This document shows positions 1 to 10,589 of a DNA stretch of 64,000 nt, one piece after another (within the stretch, counting starts at the first letter, position 1; each line of letters begins with the position of its first letter). A program made the translations under genes and the position numbers. The stretch is from Zonotrichia leucophrys gambelii. Its lineage: Eukaryota; Chordata; Aves; Passeriformes; Passerellidae. The stretch spans positions 68,756,463-68,820,462 of the forward strand of contig NC_088173.1 in assembly GCF_028769735.1 (NCBI RefSeq), read 5' to 3'. Below the pieces are notes generated by a model, which saw only the letters and a program-made list of their open reading frames with translations, ran no database searches and was not told the DNA's origin.

Positions 1-833
1 ATGCTGCCAGCCACCACAACGATGCATGGATGTTCCTGGGCTTTAGTGGGGTATTTGCAGCAGAATGAAAGAAAACCAAGCAGATAATTCAATAGTGACA
101 AGTGTCATCACAGTTTCTCTTCATTGCACAGGCATGGAAAGTATCCAAAATCACCATTTGTCCCTGATCAAGGGATGTTCAGCCTTTAAGCCTGAGCTCT
201 TTTTTGTTTTGTTCCCACCAGGCAGTCAATAGGTGATCCTGCTGCCCTCACTAATCCATGGCATCCTATCACTCCTTCTGCTGCCACTCTGAGCTTATCC
301 CTCGTGGCTGTTTTGTTGTTGTTCACTTGGTTTTAACTACATGTTTACATCCCACTCCTTAAATTCCCCATTTGTCCTCGCTAATTCCTCTGTGCCATCC
401 TATTCCTTCAAAAATAATTCTTATCACTGTGGCTCCAGCTTTCTGCTGTCTGAGAGCAGACTGACGGGGCTGTTTCTCATCCACTCTATTCCATTAATGC
501 TCCACTTTGCAACAGAAAATCTAATTTATCAACATCAGCCTGTACTTTTTGATTTCTGTGTAGTACTTAGAACTAAACATGTTTTTCCCCACCTATTCCA
601 TAAAGAAATCCATCATCCCAAGGACATGGGAGAGGTTTTTTTATCCCAGATGTAATTGTGTTGTCCACTTAGCTTTAATTTGCTGTCCAAGCCACCATGA
701 CCTGCAACACCTTCAGAACATAAATAACTTTTCAATAATGTTGTGCTTTACAAAGGCCCAGCATTGTATCTTATAAAAGATATCTTTTGATGCCTCAGAT
801 TTGTGTTACTCAACATCTGAAACAGGGAGAGGG
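1..833. other. non-coding, nothing recognised
   Basis: AT-rich sequence with no convincing exon, repeat family or RNA gene. Short open frames are present on both strands, but they have biased, low-complexity composition and no flanking splice signals I would trust. Confidence 0.6.
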
Positions 834-959
834 GAAAAAAAAAACAAAGAAGAAAAAAACCACAATCAAACCAAACCAAAGAACCAACCAGAAAAACAAA
901 AAACCAAACCAAAACAAAGAAAACCCTGCAACCCAAAAAACAAAACCCAAGGAAAAAAC
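834..959. repeat. A/C-rich low-complexity tract
   Basis: About 125 bases made almost entirely of A and C with a few G, built from imperfect AAACC and AAAAC units. The complementary strand is GGTTT-rich and resembles the G/T-rich tract at 9118-9299 in the opposite orientation. Open frames across it are by-products of the composition. Confidence 0.85.
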
Positions 960-2320
960 TTACTGGCAAACCGAATTTGGATTTTTTTAGTGTTTATCAG
1001 TCAACTGTCATACACAAAGATGTGTTAATTCTACCAGCTAGAACTTCTATGGTCGCTGTTCTAGAAATTTTGGGAATTTTCTTTTTTTAATTTAGCTGCT
1101 GATGTTTCTGGTGTGACCACAAGAGAAGACAAGACAGTTCAATAAATCAGTGTCAGCCTAGACTACATCTGCAACTGGTACCTGAAAGTATTTCTCAGAT
1201 TGATCACTGAGACTTTAATTGGACCCTGTGTCAACCCCTGCTTTGAGCCACATCCACTCACAGCTTTTCTTTCACCTAGGTGAACCAGAAACACTACAAG
1301 GGCTTTGAATTAGTAAAACCAGATTTTATTAGAACACAGCTTGGCCATTACAATAAAGAAAATTCAGGAGGAGAGAATCAAAATGGAAGGGATTTATGAA
1401 CAAATGTAATCTCCTTTCAGGGTTGAGCTCTTCCTTTGGCTTTGCTCTCAGGTCCAGCACTTTGGGGAGGTTTGCTGGGTAGCATCACATTTTGCCATGT
1501 CTTTGGCAGCCTCAGAAATTCCATTTCCACCCTGTTATAACATTGGCAGGACACCTGTTTGGGTACCTGTTCATGGCTCTTCAGAAGGCATCAGGTTATG
1601 GGAATGCTACAGGTTCCATTCTCACTTCTGTATCTCAATACAGAAAAAGAAACACAAAAAGAATTCAAACTATACATAAAGAACTCAAACTATAGATAGC
1701 CCAACATTTATTATTTTCCTTTACTTTGATGTCATTTCCCTCTCCTCTTATGTTTCCAGGAAACCTAGCTACTGACAATAAATTAACTGATCTCAGGACT
1801 GAGCACATTACTGAAATGCAAAATGCCAGCCCTCACAATTTGATCATTTACCTGTTCCTCCCTTCTTTCCTTCCAAACAAACAAGAACCATGGAGCAGGA
1901 TTGCTTTGAAGTTTTTACAATGGCAGTGAAAAAAGACAGATTAAATTTAAGTTTGATAGATGCAAAGTGATAAAACCCAGGAAGGACCAGGATCCTGCCT
2001 GCATACATAAAGATGGACTCTGAATTGGTTATTAAACCCAGGAATGCAATCTGTGAATTATAATAGCTTTCTGTAAATGCCAGCTTAACACAGAGCAGCA
2101 ACAAAAATAAGGTGAGGAATTATTCTAAAAGGGAACAAGAACAAACCAGAAAACAACATTATGCCAATATAAATCCATATCATTAATATAATTTAGCCAT
2201 CACTTTCCTGCAAAGAATATTGCAGAACAGAGGAACACAGCGGCAACAAGGGCACTCAAGGACTTCAAGGAAAAACTACAGAGATTAAAAAGTCTTCACA
2301 GTGCAGAACAAAAGAATACC
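960..2320. other. non-coding, nothing recognised
   Basis: About 1.36 kb of AT-rich unique-looking sequence without recognisable repeats or exons. Confidence 0.55.
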
Positions 2321-2535
2321 TAAAATCATAGAAACATAAAATATCCTGAGCTGGGAGGGACACACAAGGATCATCAAAGTCCAAATGCTGGTGTGGCACA
2401 GGTGAATCCCAACAATCCCACCGTGGGCATCCCTGGAGTGGTGTCCAAACTCTCCTGGAGCTTTGGCAGCCTTGGGGTTGTGCCCATTCCCTGGGGAGCC
2501 TGGGCAGTGCCAGCACCCTCTGGGGGAAGAACCTT
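2321..2535 (-). mobile_element. CR1 LINE 3' fragment
   Basis: The left edge has the degenerate CR1 terminal repeat (AATCATAGAAACAT), followed by the typical body in reverse complement: a 'gctgggagggac' segment, 'cctggagtggtgtccaaac' and 'caccctctgggggaagaac'. CR1 is the dominant non-LTR retrotransposon of birds and inserts mostly as 5'-truncated copies, so this is a dead 3' fragment with its 3' end to the left. It is diverged, so the boundaries are approximate. No reverse-transcriptase reading frame remains. Confidence 0.8.
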
Positions 2536-2539
2536 TTCT

Positions 2540-2563
2540 TCATCATCATCATCATCATCATCA
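2540..2563. repeat. (TCA)8 microsatellite
   Basis: Eight uninterrupted TCA triplets directly following the CR1 fragment. On the minus strand it would encode an Asp run in one frame, but nothing suggests coding use. Confidence 0.95.
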
Positions 2564-3401
2564 CTGTCAACCTGTAGTGTCATCAATAAAACTATACAAC
2601 ATTTTGCTTTAGTCTTTCCCAATGGAAAAAAAAAAATAATAAAACCCTTTTGGCATTATCCAGAAAGGTTTGGGAACTCCCTGTCATAGTGCACTACAGA
2701 TGTGAGAAATTTACACATCAGCTCATAAAATGCTTTAATTCATTCATGAAAAGGAAGAGAAAGGGGAAAAACCGACAGAACAGACAAAAAGCCCCAACAG
2801 ACTGCCCTGAAGGTGCTGAGCTGCAGGCTGCTGAGGCTTGAGAGAGGGCCAGGAAAGCTCTCAGGGAGTGCTTTCCTACACTTTTACTCAGAGGCATCAA
2901 CCACTTCATCCCCTCATTAAATGGAGTGTAAAGCTGTTGTCACCCCAGCCTGCTGCCTGCTCTGGGATGGAGAGCAAGACAAATCACTTGGAGACAATCT
3001 CCAGCAGATAAGGAAACCTCCAGGGTACAAAGGATTGGGCCAGCTCTCAGGAGTGAGATAAATCTACTCCTTGTCCACTTCCCGTGTGATAGAGCAAGCA
3101 GGGCACGTGGTGCCAGGCTCTAAGAGCAGGAATGGCTTTGCCCTGACAGGGAGGATCAGGAACCAAGGAATTCGGTGGATCTGAGGGGAAACACGGGGAT
3201 GACAGCTCCAGTTTGCCTTTCAAGCGTCAGCAGCTTCGTTTACTAAAAGAGGCACACGGAGGAACCATTCAGCTTCACACAGAGGCACTTGTGAAAATTA
3301 CTTTTTATCATAGACCCACGATGTTCCTGGAAGTGAGGAATCACCACCGAGAAGGGCAGGCATGGAAAAAATCTCAGGGGTTGAAGAGGTGGTGACATTT
3401 C
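2564..3401. other. non-coding, nothing recognised
   Basis: Mixed-composition sequence between a microsatellite and a solo LTR. No exon, RNA gene or known repeat is recognisable. Confidence 0.5.
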
Positions 3402-3407
3402 CTTCAC

Positions 3408-4029
3408 TGTGGGATCTCAGCACCTCAGGACTGAGGTGCCGAGTCACCGAGACCACCCTTGGGGGGCTCGGGAGTCCTGGAATGTTGCCAGAAGTGTCTG
3501 GTGGCTGGACTTTGATCCTACACAGGAGACGACACCTGTATGAGGATAGGAGGGTTTCACCGGGGTGAATGGTGAAGGGATTGGTTAATTAGAGAGTGAG
3601 ACACAGGGTTTAGGATTTCTGTACAGGGGGGTTTAGAGAAGTAAGATGGAGGAATTGGGGCATGTCCTGTCCTTCTTCTTCTTCTTCTTCTTCTCCTCCA
3701 TCTTCTGTGGTGATGGTGGCACTTTGGGATTGGTCATTACTAAAAGTGCACCGGGCAATAAGGGTGAAAGGTATTGGGGAAAAATGATAAATATTGTACA
3801 CGTAACCATGGGTATAAAGATAGGTGACTGTCCGGAGGGCAGCACAGTGTGCTCATGGCTGGCTGCTGAGCAGAGCTCTGTCGGGCCGAAAGAAAATCTT
3901 TTAGATAAACAATTAATAAACACCGAGACCGAGAAAAGAACTGAAGCCTCTTCTGTTCCTTTGATACGCGGGCTGCCCCAAGGCCACCCCGGGCCTTTCC
4001 AGGCCCTCCAAACAGCCGAAAACCGGACA
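3408..4029 (+). mobile_element. solo ERV LTR, copy 1 (622 bp, 6-bp TSD)
   Basis: The element runs from TGTGGGATCTCAG to ACCGGACA, so it has retroviral TG...CA ends. It is flanked by perfect 6-bp direct repeats CTTCAC at 3402-3407 and 4030-4035, the target-site duplication. Six-base duplications fit ERVK-like (beta/alpha) integrases. Plus orientation follows from a TATA box (TATAAA, 3813-3818), a polyadenylation signal (AATAAA, 3915-3920) and about 110 bases of U5 after it. A TTC-rich stretch lies near 3675-3700. No internal retroviral sequence adjoins either end, so this is a solo LTR left by recombination between two LTRs. A near-identical copy in the same orientation lies at 62384-63003. 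The open frame inside it (from 3646) is incidental. Confidence 0.93.
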
Positions 4030-4225
4030 CTTCACTATCCACACGGCAGTGGCACAGCGGTTCTGCTGTCAGTGCTCTCACATCCTGACAAGAGGGAGGT
4101 TCAGACCACTCTCCATGGGCTGCTGGTGCCAAAAGGGATAGAAAACACAGCAAAATAACAGATTCTAAACATTTTATATGATCTATTTATCAGGCAGAAA
4201 GAGAAGCCTTTTCTTGTCTTCTAAC

Positions 4226-4296
4226 ACAGAATCAATAAGGCTGGAGAAGACCCTCAAGATCAGCAAGTCCAACCTCTGAGTATCACCATTCCCACT
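4226..4296 (-). mobile_element. CR1 fragment, 3' part, split by an LTR
   Basis: Begins with ACAGAATCA and continues 'ggctggagaagaccctcaag', 'caagtccaacc', which is CR1 3' sequence in reverse complement. It is cut by the LTR at 4297-4808 and resumes at 4815. The last six bases (CCCACT, 4291-4296) are the left target-site duplication of that LTR. Confidence 0.8.
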
Positions 4297-4808
4297 TGTT
4301 TTTATCTCAACTTTTAATGAAGGGATGGGACCACAGTTGGGCTGAGAATGATTTATTGCTCAGATAAACATCAGCCCCAGAGGCTGTGAGATTTTAGAGG
4401 AGCAGACAGTTGGCCATAGCTCAAAGCAGCCACAAGTTCTTCATTACAAGGCAATATAGAACTTTCTAACCCAATGGACAGCAGCTACAGGGTTTATTTG
4501 CTTTTCTCACCTATCACCTTTACTTCTACTGCACTGTGGATATTTTATCCAATGAGCTGCTATCTCACATGCACAGATGAAATATATGTTATATATATTA
4601 TAACTTCTAAATTCATAGCTTGCTCTATACAACCACACCCCTACATTATAAACCCTTCTCTATCTTATCAATACAGTTTCTCACTTACTTAAGGCATATT
4701 CTTACTTACAACTATAGAACCATAAGTTTATTGTTTTTCTACTTAATATCTGTGTACTTTTTTTTTTACATCAGTCCTGTGGAAGTTTTTATCTCTCCAT
4801 TTACCACA
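4297..4808 (-). mobile_element. solo LTR nested in a CR1 (512 bp, 6-bp TSD)
   Basis: Starts TGTTTTTATC and ends TTTACCACA, and is bounded by a perfect 6-bp duplication CCCACT (4291-4296 and 4809-4814). The same CR1 copy continues on both sides, which independently fixes the boundaries. A TTTATT at 4352-4357 is AATAAA on the minus strand, close to the left end, so the LTR probably reads leftward. The interior is AT-rich with no coding potential. Family not identified; the 6-bp duplication fits an ERVK-like element. Confidence 0.8.
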
Positions 4809-4814
4809 CCCACT

Positions 4815-5025
4815 AAACCATATTAAGCACTACATATATTCATTTTTTTGAACACTTCCAGGGATGGTGACCCCACCACAGCCCTGGGCAGCCCCTCCAA
4901 TGCTTGGCCACTCTTTCAGTGAAGGATTTTCTCCTGCTATCCAACCTGAACCTCCCCTGGTGCAACTTGAGGCTATTTCCCATTGTCTCTTTCTCTGCCC
5001 TTGTAAAAACCACCTTTAAGTCCCT
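4815..5025 (-). mobile_element. CR1 fragment, continuation after the LTR
   Basis: Resumes with 'aaaccat...gcactac' and then the diagnostic 'aacacttccagggatggtga', 'ccctgggcagcccctccaatgc' and 'cctgaacctcccctggtgcaa' (spaces mark separate motifs). Together with 4226-4296 it forms one CR1 insertion interrupted by the LTR. The right edge is approximate. Confidence 0.88.
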
Positions 5026-7580
5026 TTCAGGTTGATCAGCTCCTTACTGTCATTTTAATTTCACAGGAAAATAAAAAATCACATTAAATCAAGCATTCCC
5101 AATTTTTTTCCAGCCCCTCAACAGTTCCCACATTCCCAAAAGCAGAAATACACATTTAAATCCTCTACACTACTTTTAATCAATGATGATCTTGCACAAT
5201 TACTTAATTGTAAGATAGAAGCTAATGAGGAAATTCAAAGGAAAGTGAACTCATTTCAAGAAATAGAATTCCATTTAACAGCACTTAATTACTTCCTCAG
5301 ATCACAGAAAGGAAATCAAACATTCCTACCAGCAATTATTTTTCTAGTATAATCAGAGCAAACTCAACTGAAACCAGATGTTAATAAGAAAATACTTGCC
5401 TTCTGAAACTTTAATTCCAAACATATAAAATACACTATAATCAAAAATATATCAATAAAATATAACTATTCTATTTGTACCATCACAAAAACCCATCCCT
5501 AAACTCTCACAGTGGGTGAAAAATTAATTATGTAGGAGGTCATAGTATGAAACCCCAGGTACTGAACTTCCATTACTTTGAATTTCCTTGTTAGACAGAA
5601 ATTTGGGAACATCACCACAGGCCTGGCCTCGCAAGGAAACTTTTGAGCAAGGATTGGTAATAACTGATAAAATTTTGGAAGAAAAATCTAGTTCTACACA
5701 ATTCCACCAGTCTATTGCAAGTAAGCAAAGTGAATTAAAATAATACCTGAGGTAATCTTGCAATAAAATGTTTCACAACAACGAGCACATTTAATCAAAT
5801 CCATAAATGAATCTCACCTATTAACATATGCCAAATCCAAGCCATGTCATACAGTTTATAACTGAATTAGACAAAAATGCTAATCCCAGAATTTCACCAT
5901 TATCTTCCCCACTTCATGTGGCAAAATTTGTTTGCACAAACACAGGTTTGAAGACTACAACTAAATGGGGTTATTTAAATTAAGGTAGTGTTTGCTAAAA
6001 ATTGCAACCCTGGAAATCAGATTTATGGGTCAGAGGCTTTTGCCAGGAATATCACAGCAATATGTGTGTGCATCATTTTTAACCAAGACAACACAGCTTA
6101 TTCTTTTCCTTACAAAAATAACAATGAAAATTAAAATTTATAAAGGGCTTCATATTTTATTTCTATTGCCACTGAGATATCGCACTCAAAGCCTACATTC
6201 AAGTAGACCAAATAATGCCATGATTGTGAATATTTCTGGTTATCAGACACATTGACAGCACTTGTGCAGGCATCATTTATGACCTGTCCTGGGCTTTTTG
6301 TTTGGAACCATCTCAGGACAAAAGCAGCACTCTGAGGATGGGATAACCCAAAGGGAGCAGATCTTCAGCATCATCTTCACTCACATCTGCACCTCCTATA
6401 CAACTCTCTTCAGATGGGGAGCCACAAACTTATCTCTCCACATTAATATTTTTGATGCTCTGCATTCCCTCTCAAAACATGGTATTCACGAGAAGAAAGC
6501 ATGAAATCAGAAGAGATTATTTTGTGGAATTAATTTTGATCCTGCCATCAGTGAGACAAGTGGATAAGAGGAGGGGGAAAATGATGATTTTTTAAATGTT
6601 CTTGATACAATCAGTGTTCTAATCACCACTGCTGTTTCTCACTCTTATTCAGAGTTATCTATCCATCATCCACTGCTCCATTCTCTCAGAATGCCTCAAG
6701 ATAATGTTTCATTTTACCAGCCAGAGGAATGCAAAGTAGCTCAGTTATCCTGGGCAGATAAAAGCCAGACCCGGTGTGGACCCAGCCGCTCTGAGTTCCA
6801 TTGAAATAAACTTAATTAATTTAAATGTAACATTTTCAGGAGCAGCTTTGTACACAGTTGACCTTGCTCCCTGAAACAATCTTCTGCACTGTCCTGTCTG
6901 AATCACAGAAATTGTCTCCTTTGTCACTTCACTGCACTGTGGCTGTGATTTTTCCTTTTCATATCCTGTCCTTATCAGCTGCAAAACTACAAACACATTT
7001 CATAAATTACACTGTCTCAACGGTATAATTTTGTACTGTTGTTGTAAACTGCAGCTTAAAATTACAGCTGAAAACGTACGGAAATCCACACTTATATACT
7101 AAATATTTAATTTGCCTTCTTGGGAGATAATTTAAATATATTTATATGGCTGAAAAAATGTTGTTGATTGAGGAATTATTAATTTTTTTCTTTATTCTTA
7201 CTTTCCCCAAACGCAAAACAAACAAATAAAAAAGTACATGTACTTTTAAGTGAAGTAGGAAAATAGAGTTATTCCTTCTAGTTAAAAGGAACAGAAAAGC
7301 ATTTATAGTTCTTCCTGAAATTAAAAAGAACCATTTGGCAAGTTACTCTAAATTTCCACATCCATCACAAAAGAACATAATATATGGATAAACATTATTA
7401 GGAACACCAAAGTGTATAAGCCAGCTTTCTAACAGAGGAGACAATTCAACTTTCATGGTTAAAAAGGAATAAAGCCTAACTTGTATATCAGCATTTATAC
7501 ACCTTCTACCTCCTTCTCTCAAGTAATAATTGCTGAAGTGTTTAAATCCAGAATTGCACATAACGTGTTTGAAATCATAC
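5026..7580. other. non-coding, AT-rich
   Basis: About 2.5 kb without recognised repeats. A minus-strand open stretch at about 5524-5709 follows a T-rich acceptor-like sequence (see findings), but I do not call it an exon. Otherwise nothing is visible. Confidence 0.5.
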
Positions 7581-7603
7581 ATATATATATATATATATAT
7601 ATA
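7581..7603. repeat. (AT)n microsatellite
   Basis: Roughly eleven AT dinucleotides, continuing into imperfect ATACACATATG. A likely length-variable locus. Confidence 0.93.
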
Positions 7604-9117
7604 CACATATGAATATATACATATTCAAGCATAATTCTGCATTTTGAATGCAAAATCAGAAATTCCCTGTGACTGCTAGATGAGGAAATTCCAAAGTCAT
7701 TTCAATTCTGTTCCAAAGTCAATTCATAGTTTGGGACGTTCCAGGCATCACCTGCCTTTCCCAGTGCCCACTCCTGACATTCCAGTCCCACAGGATTCCC
7801 AGCCCATGTCCAACCTCACCTCAAGGGTCCCTCAGAGTTTTCCACTCCCACAGTCCAGGGCTGAACTGGGATTTGTCCCAGGGTTGTTTTTTAATGTAGC
7901 TCAGAGCCAGCCCAGCACGGCACGCTGCTGATCCCCCAGAAGGCTGCAGCATCCAGCCTGAATCCCAAAATCTGAATCATGGCTCCTGCTTACAAGAACC
8001 TGATGAGTTTTTCATGCATTTATTTGCCTGCAAGTTACCATTTCCTATTATGCAACATTAGGCATGAGTGGTTAATTAGTTTTTCCCATATGCCAGCACA
8101 TACGTAAATTCCAATTATTAGCAGTGTTAGCTTACACAAATTACCTTTAAATCCAATATTTGCATATCTTCTGGTCTGCACAGCCTCCTCCAGAAAACAG
8201 CATTTATGTTGTGGAAGGTTTTATTAGTTCTTTGAAGAGATCTGTGTTTCCTGATATTTAACCGAGTATTTAAATTGTCATTTGCGTCACCAAGGTCTCC
8301 TTCAGCTGAAACACTTCCCAGTTTGAGCCAGGCTCACACACAGTAACTGAAGGGCTCAATAATTCTGTTTCAAATGTAACATTACTCCTGTTCAGTGCAC
8401 TGCTAAAACTCATGAACCTGAGAGTGCTGGATGGAACTTCCAGATAAGGCTGAATGACATTTTCAATTTCATTAAAACAAAGAAAAAAAGAAAAAAAGGC
8501 AGAGCATTCTCCCACTCAAATCACTGAAATCTCCATTTACTGAACTCCCATTCTTTCCTCCTTTATCAGGAAAATAAGGAACTATATTTGATTAATGACT
8601 CCACCACCATTCACAGTGAAATCCTCTGGGCACAGAATACACATCTGCCTTCCCACCAGTGCCACACTTTGGTCTTTTAAGCAGTTACTTTTCCTAAAAC
8701 CTAGGTAGAAACTCCACAGGTAATCAGGGTAGTTTATACACGATAAAATACCCAACTAAATCATAAGCAAAATACAGAGCCAGGTTCTCAAATGAATATT
8801 TACTTTGGAAGGTAAAATGGGAAGGGAAAAGTTAAAATACACCAGCAACTCTCAAAAAGCTAAACAAAAAGCAAAGTTCCCTTTGACAGCCACACTACGA
8901 TAGTCAAGATTTTTCATGAAAGATGTTAAAGGGAGAAAAAAAAAAAAAAAAGCTAAATTTCACAAAATAATAAGCAGAACAAATCAAGGTAAAAATATAT
9001 ATACTTCATTTAGGACTCTGGTATTATTAAGCACTTCAGCTTTGCTTCATGCTGTGTAACTCCCACAGAAACTTCCAAGTCATTTGCTTGTACTGCAGAA
9101 AAATACATTAATTTGTC
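7604..9117. other. non-coding, no repeats recognised
   Basis: Unique-looking sequence. The stretch 7990-8190 has a texture often seen in conserved enhancers (TTAATTAG homeodomain-type site, ATTTGCATAT octamer-like site) but this is only suggestive. A 19-base A run sits near 8937-8951. Confidence 0.45.
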
Positions 9118-9299
9118 CCTTTTTTTTTTGAGGTTGTTTTTGTTTGGTTTGGGGGTTTTTGCAGGGGGTGTTATTGGGTTTTTATTGTTTTTCTTGTTGG
9201 TTTGGGGGTTTTGGGGGGTTAATTTTGGTTTGGGTTTTTTGGGTTTTTTTCAGGTTGTTGGGTTTTTTGGTTTGGTTTTTGTTTTTGCTCCTGTTGTTT
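9118..9299. repeat. G/T-rich low-complexity tract (GGTTT-like)
   Basis: About 180 bases almost wholly of G and T on the plus strand, with many runs of three to six G spaced by T runs (GGGGG, GGGGGG). Composition and strand asymmetry suggest G-quadruplex potential. Open frames across it (Phe/Gly/Leu-rich) are artefacts of the composition. Confidence 0.88.
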
Positions 9300-10193
9300 T
9301 CCTTTACCATGTATGGAAACCTAACACTTGGGTATTAAGGAGACATCTGAACAAGGTTTTGGACAGAAAGAGTTTCGGTATCTGCCATGAATACACAGAT
9401 GTTTACTCATGCCAAAATGTGAGAATGGCATTCCCTCTGTGACACAAAGGGAGCAATCATCTGAAAAAGGGACCACACAGAAATCAACCTTGTACCCAAG
9501 GAAACAGAACAGCAAAACACCTCATTTTTCACACCACATCACACAAGCAGCTACAAATTCTAAAGGAAGTACGCTAAAAGGACTACTTTCCACTAAAAGA
9601 ATATGATTTTACAAGCCCAATATTATGTTTTCATTCATAAAATCTGGGAACGGGGCCAGACCTGACTGCATACATTCCATTTGACCTTTCAGGAACATTT
9701 ATTTCAGTGCAGAACCTCCACACCAATACAGAACTTTGAATTCCACCCGTAATGCCAGTCACAGATAGCACCTCCCAGTGAAGCTGGAGTTATTTATAAA
9801 ATCCTTCAGGGATCATAAATCCCATCAATTATCCATCCCACAGATCACACCAGCGAGCCTGGCTGTCTGCAGGAAGTGACACTTCTGGATGCCAGTGATG
9901 CAATTCACTAAATTGTGTTGATTAACAGGGAATCTTGCAGTCATGGTGGTGACTGCTCCAAGGAAGCAGCTCCACTTTTTGATGACTCTTCAGCTCAAAG
10001 GTGCCCAGATTTCTCAGCCAAAAGAACATTAGCTTAGCCTGTTAATACAAGGTGGCTCCAACCTACTCGTGGATGGAAGTCATGGCAGCCAGAAATGAAA
10101 TAAATTGTGGTGATTTCAGAGTTTACAACTCTGCAGTGCCCACGTGAAAAGATGCAGCCCAGGATCCCTCATCCTACCCAGGGCCAGAAGCTG
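9300..10193. other. non-coding, nothing recognised
   Basis: About 0.9 kb of mixed composition with no recognised element. Confidence 0.5.
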
Positions 10194-10199
10194 GCAGGG

Positions 10200-10583
10200 T
10201 GTGACCGCGTTCACAGGGGTTTTCAGATGAGGGAAGAGACAAGGATGTTGACTCCATATTTCAGAAGGCTTGATTTATTATTTTATGATATATATATTAC
10301 ATTAAAACTACACTAAGAGAATAGAAGAAAAATTCTCATCAGAAGGCTGGCTAAGAATAGAAAAGAATGAATCCACAAAGGTCTGTGGCTCGGACAGAGA
10401 GAGAGACAGCTCTGCCATGACTGGCCATTAATTCCAAATATCCACACGAGCCCAATCACAGATGCACCTGTTGCATTCCACAGCAGCAGATAACCAATGT
10501 TTACATTTTGTTCCTGAGGCCTCTCAGCCTCTCAGGAGAAAAATTCCTAAAGAAGGATTTTTAATGAAAAGATGTCTGTGACA
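10200..10583 (-). mobile_element. solo LTR, family B copy 1 (384 bp, 6-bp TSD)
   Basis: Starts TGTGACCGCG and ends CTGTGACA, flanked by perfect GCAGGG duplications (10194-10199, 10584-10589). In reverse complement it matches the LTRs at 34634-35322 and 54262-54636: the U5 segment 'atggagtcaaca', an AATAAA signal (TTTATT at 10273-10278 on plus) near the 3' end, and a 'tctcctgagaggc' segment near the 5' end. It therefore reads leftward. No internal viral sequence is present. Confidence 0.85.
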
Positions 10584-10589
10584 GCAGGG

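Noticed and set aside
3646..4158. 170-codon plus frame
   Set aside because: It lies in the U3-R-U5 of a solo LTR and runs off its end; no protein similarity recognised. The same frame recurs in the LTR at 62.4 kb for the same reason.
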